Below, piece by piece: positions 20,249 to 29,070 of a stretch of DNA of 64,000 bases; the first letter of the stretch is position 1; each line of letters begins with the position of its first letter. A model generated the notes under the pieces. It was given only the letters and a program-made list of their open reading frames with translations, did no database searches and was not told the DNA's origin. Source of the DNA: an uncultured Opitutia bacterium (GTDB lineage Bacteria; Verrucomicrobiota; Verrucomicrobiia; Opitutales; Opitutaceae); assembly GCA_903902745.1 (NCBI GenBank), contig CAIUWA010000014.1, forward strand, positions 62,001-126,000, given 5' to 3'. A program made the translations under genes and the position numbers.

Positions 20249-22210
20249 ATGTCCCGCCGCTCCCATCAATCCCCCTCCGCTCTGGCTGGAACTGTCCCGC
20301 CGATTGTCCCGGCGGCCGCGGCGATTCCCTCCGGGTCGACCTGGGGCAGCGGCGAGTGGCTATTTATTCTGGGCCTCGTCCTGGCGGTCTTCGCGGCCTA
20401 TCAGCCGGCGTGGCACGCGGGTTTCATCTGGGACGATGACGCCCATGTCATGCCTCCGGACCTGCGCTCGTGGCACGGCCTCTGGCGCATCTGGTTCGAG
20501 GTGGGCGCGGTGCAGCAATATTATCCCCTCCTGCACACCTTTTCGTGGTTGGAATACCCTCTCTTCGGCGACAACCCGGTGGGATATCATCTGGTCAACA
20601 TCGGCGTGCATGCGCTGAACGCGGTACTGCTCTGGCTCATCCTGCGCCGGCTGCGGGTACCGGGCGCGCAGTTGGCCGCGGGCATCTTCGCCCTCCACCC
20701 GGTGATGGTCGAGTCGGTGGCTTGGATCACGGAAATTAAAAACACGCTGTCGGGGGCGTTTTGCTTCGGGGCCGCGCTGGCTTACCTCCGCTTTGATGAA
20801 GACCGCCGGCGAAGCTCGTATGCCCTGGCCCTGGGTTTGTTCACGCTCGCGGTATTGAGCAAGACGACGGCGGCGACATTGCCTGGCGCGCTCCTGGTGG
20901 TGCTCTGGTGGCAGCGGGGCTCGCTGGTCAGGCGCCGGGATTGGCTGCCACTACTGCCTTTTTTTGCCATTGGGGCAGCCGACGGACTGTTCGTCGCGTG
21001 GGTTGAATGGAAGGTGATCGGGGCGCAGGGGGCGGACTTTGCGTTCACGTTTGTCGAACGCGGGCTGATTGCCGGCCGTGCGATCTGGTTTTACCTCGGC
21101 AAAATCATCTGGCCCGCGGACCTGATCTTCATCTATCCGCGCTGGGCCATCAGCCAGGCGGAGGCTGGGCAGTTCCTCTATCCCCTCGCAGTATTGGCCG
21201 GGCTGGGCGGACTCTGGCTGACCCGGTGGCGTTCGCGTGCGCCCCTCGCCGCCGCGCTGATTTTCATCGGCACGCTCCTGCCAGTGCTGGGATTTCTCAA
21301 CGTCTACTTGTTCGTGTTCTCGTTCGTGGCGGACCACTTACAGTATCTCGCCTCGGTGGGCGTGATCGTTATCGCCGCGGCGGGTGGCGTGGAGCTGAGG
21401 CGCTGGCTCGGCGCGCCGCTGGTGCGCGGCTTGGGATTCGTCCTGCTGGCCGTGCTCGGCGTTCTGACCTGGCGGCAGAGCCGGATGTATCGCGACGCGG
21501 AAACGCTTTACCGGCGGACGCTCGATAAAAATCCGGCCGCCTGGCTCGCGCACGGCAACCTCGGCGGGCTGCTCGTGAAGGCGGGCCGCTACGACGAAGC
21601 CATCGAACACCTGGCGATCGCGCGGAAGTTTCATCCGGAGAAGACGGAGCTGATGTTCAACCTCAGCCTGGCCCTGCTCCGCCAGCATCGTCCGGCGGAG
21701 GCCGTTCCGGTTTTGGAGGAGCTCCTGCGTGCCAAGCCGGATGATGTCGAAAGCCTGGTCTATCTGGGCGACGCGCTGGTGGTGCAGCAGAAGATTGCGG
21801 AGGCCGTTCCTTATTATGAGCGGGCCGTCCGGCTCAATCCCGACCTCGCCGCCGTGCAAAACAATCTGGGCAACGCGCTGCTCGCGACCGGCCGGCTGGA
21901 CGAGGCCATCGGCCATTTCGAGCAGGTGCTTCGGCTCAACCCCGGCGCGCTCGAGGCCCACTATAATCTCGGCCTCGTCTTCGCGCATCTGGGCCGACTC
22001 CCGGAGGCGATCGCGCACGACGAGGTGGTGCTGCGGCTCAAGCCGGATGACGCCGAGGCACAATTCAACCTCGCCACCGTTTTGTTGCAGGCGGGCCGGG
22101 CGGGGGAGTCCATCCCGCATTTCCAGTCGGCCCTGCGCCTTGAGCCCGGGCTCAGTCCGGCGCGAGCCGGGCTGGAAGCGGCCCGCCGGCAGATGCCTTT
22201 GGCCCGGTAA
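20249..22210 (+). CDS. TMTC-like polytopic membrane protein with TPR repeats
   Basis: A 653-residue protein. Residues about 36-430 hold around ten transmembrane helices with a GT-C-type acidic motif FIWDDDAHV near 60-67 in the first large loop and ALHPVMVESVAWITEIKN further on. Residues about 440-653 are at least five TPR units (AHYNLGLVFAHLGRLPEAIA is one). This architecture matches eukaryotic TMTC O-mannosyltransferases and many bacterial homologues. Activity is inferred. ATG 20249 is chosen because the 34 upstream codons lack similarity. It is a single gene. Confidence 0.82.
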   Translation: MSRRSHQSPSALAGTVPPIVPAAAAIPSGSTWGSGEWLFILGLVLAVFAAYQPAWHAGFIWDDDAHVMPPDLRSWHGLWRIWFEVGAVQQYYPLLHTFSWLEYPLFGDNPVGYHLVNIGVHALNAVLLWLILRRLRVPGAQLAAGIFALHPVMVESVAWITEIKNTLSGAFCFGAALAYLRFDEDRRRSSYALALGLFTLAVLSKTTAATLPGALLVVLWWQRGSLVRRRDWLPLLPFFAIGAADGLFVAWVEWKVIGAQGADFAFTFVERGLIAGRAIWFYLGKIIWPADLIFIYPRWAISQAEAGQFLYPLAVLAGLGGLWLTRWRSRAPLAAALIFIGTLLPVLGFLNVYLFVFSFVADHLQYLASVGVIVIAAAGGVELRRWLGAPLVRGLGFVLLAVLGVLTWRQSRMYRDAETLYRRTLDKNPAAWLAHGNLGGLLVKAGRYDEAIEHLAIARKFHPEKTELMFNLSLALLRQHRPAEAVPVLEELLRAKPDDVESLVYLGDALVVQQKIAEAVPYYERAVRLNPDLAAVQNNLGNALLATGRLDEAIGHFEQVLRLNPGALEAHYNLGLVFAHLGRLPEAIAHDEVVLRLKPDDAEAQFNLATVLLQAGRAGESIPHFQSALRLEPGLSPARAGLEAARRQMPLAR

Positions 22211-22282
22211 AACCGGCGAATGTCCATGCTACGTGCAGCAAGACTTCAGCAGGCTCCTACAAGGAGAAAACCAAGCCAGACC

Positions 22283-23026
22283 CTAGCTCGTACCGCCTGC
22301 CGCCGCCGGCTTGCGTACATACTTGCCGCGGCGTGAACCGCTGCGGCCCTGGGGCGCGAGGCGCTGACCCGGCTCGCTGTAGGGATGGCGGCGGTAGCCA
22401 CCCCGCGCGGGATCGGAGGCGCAACGGATCTGGAAGTCCTGCATGCGCTGAAAGATTTCCAGCAGTTGGACCGGCCGGGAGTAACGGTCGAGCCCAGCAT
22501 GCTCGAGGACCAGCAGCAGCTCATGCACGGCCTCGAGCGTGGAGAGGCACCCCGCTTGCGGCTGCTGCTTGATGACATACCGGCTCGGCGCCGAGGGCGT
22601 GAACATGATGCGCGGGATTTTTTGGAGGCTGGGAGTCAGCTTCAGCATCTTGCGCGCTCCGCTCCAGGTCGCATCGAGTAGGATGACCACCAGCCGGCGC
22701 TGGTGGAGTTGAAGGTTGAAAGCCGGGAGTTGAGAGCTTTCGGAAAGATTGGTGGCGTGCTTCCCGGGGTAGAGGAGTACGGGAAAGTTTTTCGGTTCGC
22801 GGAGCAGGGACTGGACGGCCTCGTGATCGTCGAACGCGAGACCCATGTGCAGCTCGCTGTTGGGCAGGCAGAGCTGGGTAAGGCGTCCGGTGCCGGCCTT
22901 CTCGTGCTTGAATTCCTTTGGATGCATCAGGAAGACGAAGCGTGTCCGCGTCGCCATTGGCTGGAGCGACGCGCACCAGCAGAGTGGCTTCGGCCAGAAG
23001 CAGCGGTAGCACATCTCGCGGGACAT
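22283..23026 (-). CDS. DTW domain protein, probable tRNA-uridine aminocarboxypropyltransferase
   Basis: A 247-residue member of the DTW/TapT family, which adds a 3-amino-3-carboxypropyl group to tRNA uridines using SAM. The N-terminal cysteine cluster C6, C9, C16, C18 and the motif DATW at 118-121 (for DTW) are present. Residues about 94-108 are encoded by a family D repeat unit, so part of the protein seems to derive from it. The C-terminal tail is rich in Arg and Gly. The start abuts a family B arm shared with the divergent S4 gene. Confidence 0.85.
   Translation of the reverse strand: MSREMCYRCFWPKPLCWCASLQPMATRTRFVFLMHPKEFKHEKAGTGRLTQLCLPNSELHMGLAFDDHEAVQSLLREPKNFPVLLYPGKHATNLSESSQLPAFNLQLHQRRLVVILLDATWSGARKMLKLTPSLQKIPRIMFTPSAPSRYVIKQQPQAGCLSTLEAVHELLLVLEHAGLDRYSRPVQLLEIFQRMQDFQIRCASDPARGGYRRHPYSEPGQRLAPQGRSGSRRGKYVRKPAAAGGTS
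22698..22740. repeat. family D unit D3 inside the DTW coding sequence
   Basis: Plus strand GGAGTTGAAGGTTGAAAGCC then GGGAGTTGAGAGCTTTC matches family D arms. On the coding strand it encodes the in-frame segment SESSQLPAFNLQLH. Confidence 0.6.
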
Positions 23027-23210
23027 GGGGGAAGTAAGAAGAATGATGTAAGAATTAAGAAGCCGGATTTGTTCACGCGAAGCCGCAAAGGTCGCGAAGA
23101 ATCCATCGATGCATTGCTTTTCCAGTCTTCGCGAGCTTCGCGGCTTCGCGTGAGACGCCCCCGGCCTTTCCGACTTCTTAATTCATCATACTTCGTTCTT
23201 ACTTTTCTCC
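23027..23210. repeat. family B inverted repeat B3 (encloses A4)
   Basis: The left arm (23029-23065) contains GGAAGTAAGAAGAATGATGT then AAGAATTAAGAAG. The right arm (23170-23207) contains CTTCTTAATTCATCATACTT. Each arm directly abuts the start codon of one of two divergent genes. Confidence 0.85.
23072..23154. repeat. family A variant inverted repeat A4
   Basis: TTCACGCGAAGCCGCAAAGG (23072) pairs with the inverted arm ending CGCGGCTTCGCGTGAG-like sequence (23126-23154). It sits inside the B3 loop. Confidence 0.8.
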
Positions 23211-23447
23211 ATGAATCCAGCCAGCCCTGCCGATCCTCGTCCGGTCGTCGTCCGTGCAACGCCCATCGAACTCGCCCAGTTCATCAAATTTGGCGGCCTG
23301 GCCGAGAGCGGCGGCGCCGCGAAGCAGGCAATCAGCCAGGGGCGCGTGCTTGTCAACGGCGTGGCGGAGACGCGCAAGGGCCGGAAGCTCGTCGTCGGCG
23401 ACCAGGTGGCGTTCGGGGGCCAAACCCTGGTGGTGGCTTCCCAGTAG
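23211..23447 (+). CDS. S4 domain RNA-binding protein
   Basis: A 78-residue protein made almost wholly of one S4 domain: LAQFIKFGGLAESGGAAKQA then ISQGRVLVNG and RKGRKLVVGDQV. This matches the small YbcJ/YaaA-type S4 proteins that bind structured RNA. The ATG immediately follows the C/T-rich arm of repeat B3. Divergent from the DTW gene. Confidence 0.88.
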   Translation: MNPASPADPRPVVVRATPIELAQFIKFGGLAESGGAAKQAISQGRVLVNGVAETRKGRKLVVGDQVAFGGQTLVVASQ

Positions 23448-23532
23448 GGGCGATTTCGGCGGAAGCTTCCAGTTGCACTTGCGGGGCAGTCCTCGCACTT
23501 TCTCCGGTTCGGGCCGTCAGTGCGCCCGAACC

Positions 23533-24642
23533 ATGCCTTTGCAACGTCTCCAAAATCTCAGCGCACATTTTTTCTCGGCCTTGCGGAGCTGGTCCGCGCG
23601 GGCAGGGGCCTGGGTGCAGGCGCGACCCCGGCTGGCAGGCTGGCTGTATCCGCGCGAGGCCACGCCGGATAAACGCTACCGCGACTTCAACCGGTGGTAT
23701 TTCGACAACTTTTACGAGCAGGAGCGGATGCTGGCCGACCGGCAGCGCATGAATTTCTACCATGCGGCCATCAAGCGGCACATCCAGCCGGGCGACCGTG
23801 TGGTCGATCTCGGGACCGGGACCGGAATCCTGGCGGCCTTCGCCGCCCGGCGCGGCGCATCTAAGGTCTATGCCATCGATCACTCGGGGATTCTCAAGCA
23901 TGCCCGGACCCTGGCGGCGGCCAACCGGATCGAGCACGTCGAATTCATCGCCACCCACAGCAAGGAGTTCACCGTCGACGAGCGCGTCGATGTGATCCTC
24001 CACGAGCAGATGGGCGACTGCCTGTTTGACGAGGCGATGGTGGCCAACGTCACGGACCTGCGGGACCGGGTGCTCAAGCCGGGCGGCCTGATCCTGCCGA
24101 GCCGCTTCGACCTGTTCTGCGAGCCGGTTAAGCTGAAGGACGCGCGCCAGGTGCCCTTCATCTGGGAGCTCAACGTGCACGGCTACGATTATACCAGCCT
24201 GGAGCGGAGCCGGCCGCAGGAGCCGGGATATTATCACATGCGCTGCAGCGACCTCGGCTTGGTGGAGCATTTTCTCGGCGAGCCGGAACCGGTGCTCTCG
24301 GTCGACCTGCATACCTTGAACGAGGCCGACCTGCCGCTTGAGCTGCACTTCACGCGCACGGTCGTGAACGCCGGCCGGCTGGATGGCTACGCGGTTTACT
24401 TCTGCGCCCGCGTGGATGGCGACCTTTCCCTCGCGACCGGCCCGCTGGATCCCGGTCGCGCCCCGCACTGGGGCTTTCGCATCCTGCGCACGGACCGTGA
24501 CGATTTTGAGGCCGGCGACATCATCGAGGTCACCCTGCGGGCCGATCGCTGGTCGGATCCGGACTCATGGCGCTGGAGCCATGTGAAGCGTTCCGCGGCG
24601 AACGCGATCCCGCGCGAGCCAGCCGGGATGGATTGCGGTTGA
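23533..24642 (+). CDS. PRMT-like class I methyltransferase
   Basis: A 369-residue SAM-dependent methyltransferase resembling protein arginine methyltransferases. Motif I is VVDLGTGTGILAAFAARRGA (90-109), with acidic Asp116 after strand 2. The double-E-like loop is E158-Q-M-G-D-C-L-F-D-E167, and PHW at 311-313 resembles the THW loop. A beta-barrel C-terminal half is suggested by length. True PRMTs are uncommon in bacteria. Substrate is unknown. ATG 23533 lies 85 bases after the S4 gene; the open frame before it overlaps that gene. Confidence 0.8.
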   Translation: MPLQRLQNLSAHFFSALRSWSARAGAWVQARPRLAGWLYPREATPDKRYRDFNRWYFDNFYEQERMLADRQRMNFYHAAIKRHIQPGDRVVDLGTGTGILAAFAARRGASKVYAIDHSGILKHARTLAAANRIEHVEFIATHSKEFTVDERVDVILHEQMGDCLFDEAMVANVTDLRDRVLKPGGLILPSRFDLFCEPVKLKDARQVPFIWELNVHGYDYTSLERSRPQEPGYYHMRCSDLGLVEHFLGEPEPVLSVDLHTLNEADLPLELHFTRTVVNAGRLDGYAVYFCARVDGDLSLATGPLDPGRAPHWGFRILRTDRDDFEAGDIIEVTLRADRWSDPDSWRWSHVKRSAANAIPREPAGMDCG

Positions 24643-24695
24643 TGTGGCAAAAGCCGCTCCCGCATTCTGCGCCGCGGCGCATCGCCGATTTTAGC

Positions 24696-26516
24696 TCAGG
24701 GTTTTAGCTTGGCGCGCAGGAACTTGAGGACGCCGGCGTGCCGGATGTAGCGATGCCAGACAAAGACGAGGTCGAACAACAGGGTTGCCAGCCACCAGAG
24801 GTAAAGAAACGCGGCGATGGCAATCAGCACGGGCCAGAGCGAACCGTGCTCCTGAGGCAGACGGGCCTGGAGAATGGCGGTGGCCAGCAGGGTCGCGCCG
24901 GTCAGCCAGATCATCTGTTTCAGCCCGCTGAGTCCTTCATGCTGCGGTGGACCCAGTTTCAACCAGCTGCGCCAGCCGCGTAAATTCACGATGAGGATGA
25001 TGCCGACCAGGGCGGCGCTGCCGAACAGCACGCCCAGGCCCGGAGACAGTTTGTGCGGCAGCGTCTCCAGCCACGCCAGCTCGCCCGTCTGCACAGCCCG
25101 CACCGCCGGATCCACCAGCCAAAAGATGAATGCAGAAATCGCATAGACCGCCGCACCCGTGAAAAACCAGAACGCCCCCTTCGTCAGCCGCGTCAGTCGC
25201 AGCCAGACGGTCGTGCCGGCCAGCAGGCCGCCCAGGGCGAGGACGTTGGGCAGCAGGTATTCCTGCGTTTGAGCCGCGTTGGGGTGAAGAAAGTCCCCGA
25301 CATTCTTGTAGAGGATATAAACACCGAGGAAAATAATCAGCAGCGGCAGGAGATATCCGGCGACATAACTGACCAAGCGGGGCCCCAGCAGGTTGGGCGG
25401 ACCCTTCGCGAGTTTCTTCTGCTCCGGCTCGGTGGGCGCGGGCGACGGCGTGACGACCTTGCGGATGAAATGACCGAACACCTCCGAATCATTCCAGTAA
25501 TCCACATGCGCCTTCCCCGGCAGGTAATAGCGGCTGAAGGCAAAGTCATCCGCCTTGTCGAAGGCAAAGACCCGGTTGTATCCCGTCCGCTCCAGCCAGT
25601 CCCACGCGGTGTCCAGCTCGAAGCCGACGGGATCGCCGTAGTCGGCATAGTTGACCCAGCGGATCCGCGGCTGGCCAGCCGCGGGCAGGAAAGTCGGCCG
25701 GTGAAATTTCTCGAACAAGCCGGGCCACAGGATGAGATGCTTGTCGATGGGCGACCCGATGGTCATGAACCCGCGCACCCGGCTGATCCAGGGATGGCGG
25801 GCGGGATCGTCGGCCGCCTCGAGCAAGGCCAGCCAGGAAACGACCGTGCCCTCGCTGTGGGTCACGACGTGGATTTCGGCGGTGGGGTACGTCGCCTCAA
25901 CCGCCTGCAGGACCTGGTGGAAGCGCCCGACCACCTCCGCCCGGATCGGGTTGAAATCGGCCATCAGCTGCACGTCGCCGAGAAAGGAATCGAGCACGGC
26001 CTTGAGGTTGAAATCGAAGAGCCCTGTTTTCCGGGCGAGGAAAAGCAGGGCCTCGATCACCGTGATGGCCTCGATGATTTCCTCCAGTACCATCCGGATG
26101 CGGCGGTAATCAATGGCCGGGTCGTCGGGATTTTTCCGGGCGGCCATGACACGCACGCGATTCACCACCGAGCGTGCCCAGGCCTTGGTTTCCTGCAGGG
26201 TATAACCTTCATTCGAAATCCGGCGGGCGATATCGGCCCAGTGGACTTCCGCGAAGCCCATTTCTCCGGTCAAGCCCGCGCGAACGGGCGGATCGGTCAG
26301 GACCAAGGCTGGCAGCTTGTGCTCGAGCGTCCCGTACAGCGCACCCAGCGGCACCATGCCCGGATACCCAAAGTGGTCGCAAAAACGGACCACCGTCGAA
26401 AGAGCCGTCTCGTTGCGCACCTGGTCGCCGATGCCATGGACGGTGACGATGATCTTCATCTTTTTCTCCGGTGGGAGTCCGGGCGAGACGACGGGGATCG
26501 TTGACGGGGTTGTCAT
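24696..26516 (-). CDS. hydrolase-like N-terminal domain fused to a multi-pass membrane domain
   Basis: A 606-residue protein. The first 350 residues resemble an alpha/beta hydrolase: IIVTVHGIGD at 22-31 (oxyanion region), and VVTHSEGTVVSW with Ser221 as probable nucleophile (GxSxG variant H-S-E-G). From about residue 390 there are around five transmembrane helices with short loops, ending in a basic tail. I do not know a named family for this fusion. A membrane lipase or esterase is possible. Translation could also start at ATG 26459, just before the hydrolase domain. It is convergent with the PRMT-like gene. Confidence 0.7.
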   Translation of the reverse strand: MTTPSTIPVVSPGLPPEKKMKIIVTVHGIGDQVRNETALSTVVRFCDHFGYPGMVPLGALYGTLEHKLPALVLTDPPVRAGLTGEMGFAEVHWADIARRISNEGYTLQETKAWARSVVNRVRVMAARKNPDDPAIDYRRIRMVLEEIIEAITVIEALLFLARKTGLFDFNLKAVLDSFLGDVQLMADFNPIRAEVVGRFHQVLQAVEATYPTAEIHVVTHSEGTVVSWLALLEAADDPARHPWISRVRGFMTIGSPIDKHLILWPGLFEKFHRPTFLPAAGQPRIRWVNYADYGDPVGFELDTAWDWLERTGYNRVFAFDKADDFAFSRYYLPGKAHVDYWNDSEVFGHFIRKVVTPSPAPTEPEQKKLAKGPPNLLGPRLVSYVAGYLLPLLIIFLGVYILYKNVGDFLHPNAAQTQEYLLPNVLALGGLLAGTTVWLRLTRLTKGAFWFFTGAAVYAISAFIFWLVDPAVRAVQTGELAWLETLPHKLSPGLGVLFGSAALVGIILIVNLRGWRSWLKLGPPQHEGLSGLKQMIWLTGATLLATAILQARLPQEHGSLWPVLIAIAAFLYLWWLATLLFDLVFVWHRYIRHAGVLKFLRAKLKP

Positions 26517-26680
26517 GACTTATCGGCTGGGGGCTTCAGCAGGCTGGCTTCACCGGAGGGTGAGCGGGATGCGCAAAACTTTACGGGACGGGTCTCAGCG
26601 TCAAAGCACAACTCATGCTGGCAGCCGGCCCAAATGCTTTAGGGTTCCAATGCGGGGGACGCGGCTTCATCGACTGGGTC

Positions 26681-27916
26681 ATGTCGTTTTCGTCCCTTGG
26701 CCTGTCCGAGCCGCTGATCCGCGCCGTCACGGAGCGGAATTATCCGGCGGCCACGCCGATTCAGGCCGCCGCCATTCCGGCGGTGTTGCGCGGAAACGAT
26801 GTCTGGGCCTCGGCGCAGACGGGTTCGGGCAAAACCGCCGCCTTCGCGCTGCCGATCCTGCAAAGGCTGTCCACCAGCCGACGGGAATCACCCCGGCCGG
26901 TCCGCGCGCTGGTTTTGGCGCCGACGCGCGAACTTGCGGCGCAGATCGGGGAATCATTCCGGGCTTATGGGCGGCATCTACCCGCGCCGCCTAAGATCGC
27001 CGTTGTTTTTGGCGGCGTTTCGATCAACCCGCAGATGATGGAGCTGCGCGGGGGCGCCGATATCGTGGTGGCCACGCCGGGCCGATTACTGGACTTGGTC
27101 GAGCGCAATGCCCTATGGCTTGCCGCCATTTCAACCCTGGTGCTCGATGAGGCCGACCGCCTGTTCGCACTCGGCTTTGCGGATGAACTCGCACGCGTCA
27201 TCGCACTGCTCCCGGCCCGCCGCCAAAACCTGCTTTTCTCCGCCACGTTCCCGCCGGCCGTGCAGGCGCTTGCGGAAAACCTGCTGCGCAATCCCGTCCG
27301 GATCGATGTGCCGGTCGTTGCCGCTCTCGCGCCTGTCATCCTGCAGCGGGCGATCGAGGTCGATCCCCCGCGGCGGACGCAGCTGCTGCGCCATTTGATT
27401 CAGGAGCACCACTGGACCCGCGTCCTGGTTTTTGTCGCGACCAAGTACGCCACCGAGCATGTCGCGGATAAGCTGCGTCGCGCCGGACTCGCGGCCACCG
27501 CGCTCCACGGTGAACTCAGTCAGGGCGCGCGCACGCAGGCGCTGGCGGACTTCAAGGCGTCCCGGGTGCAGGTGCTTGTCGCCACCGATGTGGCCGCCCG
27601 TGGCCTGGATATCGCGCAGCTGCCGGTAGTGGTGAACTACGATCTCCCGCGTTCCGCGGTGGACCACCTGCACCGCATCGGCCGGACCGGTCGAGCAGGG
27701 GAGAGCGGCGTCGCCGTCAGTTTCATCAGTGCGGGCACCGCGGCGCACTTCCGCCTGATTGAAAAACGCCACCGCCTCAGCCTGCCCCGCGAGCAGATCG
27801 CCGGCTTCGAGCCCGTCGAACTTGCCGTGCCGCCGCCCTTGTCGACCGGCGGGGTGAAGGGGAGGCGAAAGAGCAAGAAGGACAAGCTGCGAGAGGCGGC
27901 GCAGGAAAAGAGGTAG
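26681..27916 (+). CDS. rhlE: DEAD-box ATP-dependent RNA helicase, RhlE type
   Basis: A 411-residue helicase with the full motif set in order: Q motif region (FSSLGLSEPLIRAV, TPIQAAAIP), motif I AQTGSGKT, Ia PTRELA, Ib TPGRLLD, II DEAD, III SATFP, V ATDVAARGLD and VI HRIGRTGRAG. A short basic tail (GRRKSKKDK) follows, as in RhlE proteins. It unwinds RNA in ribosome assembly or decay. ATG 26681 starts at the family N terminus. Its stop codon is part of a family C repeat. Confidence 0.93.
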   Translation: MSFSSLGLSEPLIRAVTERNYPAATPIQAAAIPAVLRGNDVWASAQTGSGKTAAFALPILQRLSTSRRESPRPVRALVLAPTRELAAQIGESFRAYGRHLPAPPKIAVVFGGVSINPQMMELRGGADIVVATPGRLLDLVERNALWLAAISTLVLDEADRLFALGFADELARVIALLPARRQNLLFSATFPPAVQALAENLLRNPVRIDVPVVAALAPVILQRAIEVDPPRRTQLLRHLIQEHHWTRVLVFVATKYATEHVADKLRRAGLAATALHGELSQGARTQALADFKASRVQVLVATDVAARGLDIAQLPVVVNYDLPRSAVDHLHRIGRTGRAGESGVAVSFISAGTAAHFRLIEKRHRLSLPREQIAGFEPVELAVPPPLSTGGVKGRRKSKKDKLREAAQEKR

Positions 27917-27993
27917 GGCGAGGCGTCCCGACCGAGCCGCGGTCTTGGACCGTGAGCCTGCCGAACGGCTCACCCGGAGGGTTCGCCCTACCT
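27911..27993. repeat. family C inverted repeat, unit C4
   Basis: AGGTAGGGCGAGGCGTCCCG is balanced by GAGGGTTCGCCCTACCT at the end, with inner CCGAACGGCTCACCC. The helicase stop TAG is part of the left arm. Confidence 0.8.
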
Positions 27994-28019
27994 AAAACCA
28001 ACACCCCAGAACCTTCCCC

Positions 28020-28832
28020 GTGCCCCTCATTGACCGTCTTTTTTCCATCGGAGCCGTCCGCAAGGCGGTCTGGCGGATCTGGTATCCCTTTCTCACCCGA
28101 CGCCTGCGGGATGAGGAGGTACTCTTCCTGAACTATGCCTTCGAGACGGAGCCGCCGCTGGGCCTGCCACTTGCTCCAGCCGACGAGCCCAATCGCGGGT
28201 GCATCCAGCTTTATCATCATGTCGCCACTCAGGCGGATCTCGGAGGAAAGAAAATCCTCGAAGTAAGCTGCGGGCATGGCGGCGGTGCATCATGGCTCAC
28301 GCGTACCCTGCGTCCGGCGAACTACACCGGCCTCGATTTGAATGCCACCGGCATCCGGTTCTGCCGGCGCCGCCATCAGGTGGACGGGCTTTCCTTCGTG
28401 CAGGGCGATGCCGAGAACCTGCCGTTTGCGGACCAGGCTTTCGACGCTGTGCTCAACGTCGAGGCCTCGCATTGCTATCCCCGGTTTCCGCGATTCCTGA
28501 CCGAGGTGGCGCGCGTCCTCCGGCCGGGCGGAAATTTTCTGTATGCCGACTTTCGCTTCCGGGACAATCCCGTGAGCGACACCCTGGGTGAATGGGAACG
28601 TGCGCTGGCAGCAGCGCCCCTGCGGCTGCTGCAAACGCGGGTGATCAACGCCGAGGTGCGGCGGGGCATGGATCTGAATTCGGAGCGCTCCCAGGAGCTG
28701 ATCGTCCGCCACCTGCCCGGCTTCATGCACTCGCTCGGCCGGGACTTTGCCGGCATCCGGGACTCGCGCGTCTACAATGCGCTGAGGGTCGGGGAGATTT
28801 CCTACCGGTCCTATTGCTTCGTCAAAAAATAA
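28020..28832 (+). CDS. SAM-dependent methyltransferase, class I
   Basis: A 270-residue enzyme with motif [16 protein letters not shown] (79-93), then [11 protein letters not shown] and [20 protein letters not shown]. The layout resembles lipid or polyketide methyltransferases such as the phthiotriolone type, with a hydrophobic N-terminal segment ([12 protein letters not shown]). It starts with GTG after a C-rich leader. The substrate is unknown. Composite F/B repeats begin 8 bases after the stop. Confidence 0.82.
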   Translation: MPLIDRLFSIGAVRKAVWRIWYPFLTRRLRDEEVLFLNYAFETEPPLGLPLAPADEPNRGCIQLYHHVATQADLGGKKILEVSCGHGGGASWLTRTLRPANYTGLDLNATGIRFCRRRHQVDGLSFVQGDAENLPFADQAFDAVLNVEASHCYPRFPRFLTEVARVLRPGGNFLYADFRFRDNPVSDTLGEWERALAAAPLRLLQTRVINAEVRRGMDLNSERSQELIVRHLPGFMHSLGRDFAGIRDSRVYNALRVGEISYRSYCFVKK

Positions 28833-28840
28833 GAAGGCAC

Positions 28841-28878
28841 CCGCCGTCGCTCTGCGAGCTATAGCGTGGCAGGGAAGG
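28841..28878. repeat. family F direct repeat, copy 1
   Basis: CCGCCGTCGCTCTGCGAGCT then ATAGCGTGGCAGGGAAGG resembles the second copy at 30475. Both copies follow a stop codon at once and lead into a family B arm. Confidence 0.7.
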
Positions 28879-28879
28879 A

Positions 28880-29053
28880 TGAGTTAAGAAGTTAGGATTT
28901 AGCACCCAACGGGAGGCGTCCGCATTTCCAGCAGGACTTCGCGTCCTGAGTAATCCGCCGGCTTGGTGGTCACCGTTTCTCTTTTCCGGCGTCTGGCTGC
29001 CGAGTCCGCAATTTTCTGGTTTCAACCTTCCGACTTCTTCCTTCTTACTTTCA
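28880..29053. repeat. family B inverted repeat, unit B4
   Basis: The left arm contains GAGTTAAGAAGTTAGGATTT. The right arm (29026-29051) contains CCGACTTCTTCCTTCTTACT. Arms are degenerate, with about 125 bases between them. Confidence 0.55.
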
Positions 29054-29070
29054 GTCCCACCCCATACCCC

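Noticed and set aside
23254-23532. N-terminal extension of the PRMT-like protein overlapping the S4 gene
   Set aside because: The extension is Arg/Ser/Trp-rich translation of the S4 gene and its trailing region in another frame; the family-like protein starts at 23533.
24668-24681. 14-base perfect palindrome TGCGCCGCGGCGCA between convergent genes
   Set aside because: Short GC palindromes are expected by chance in such DNA and no T tract follows, so I do not call it a terminator or operator.
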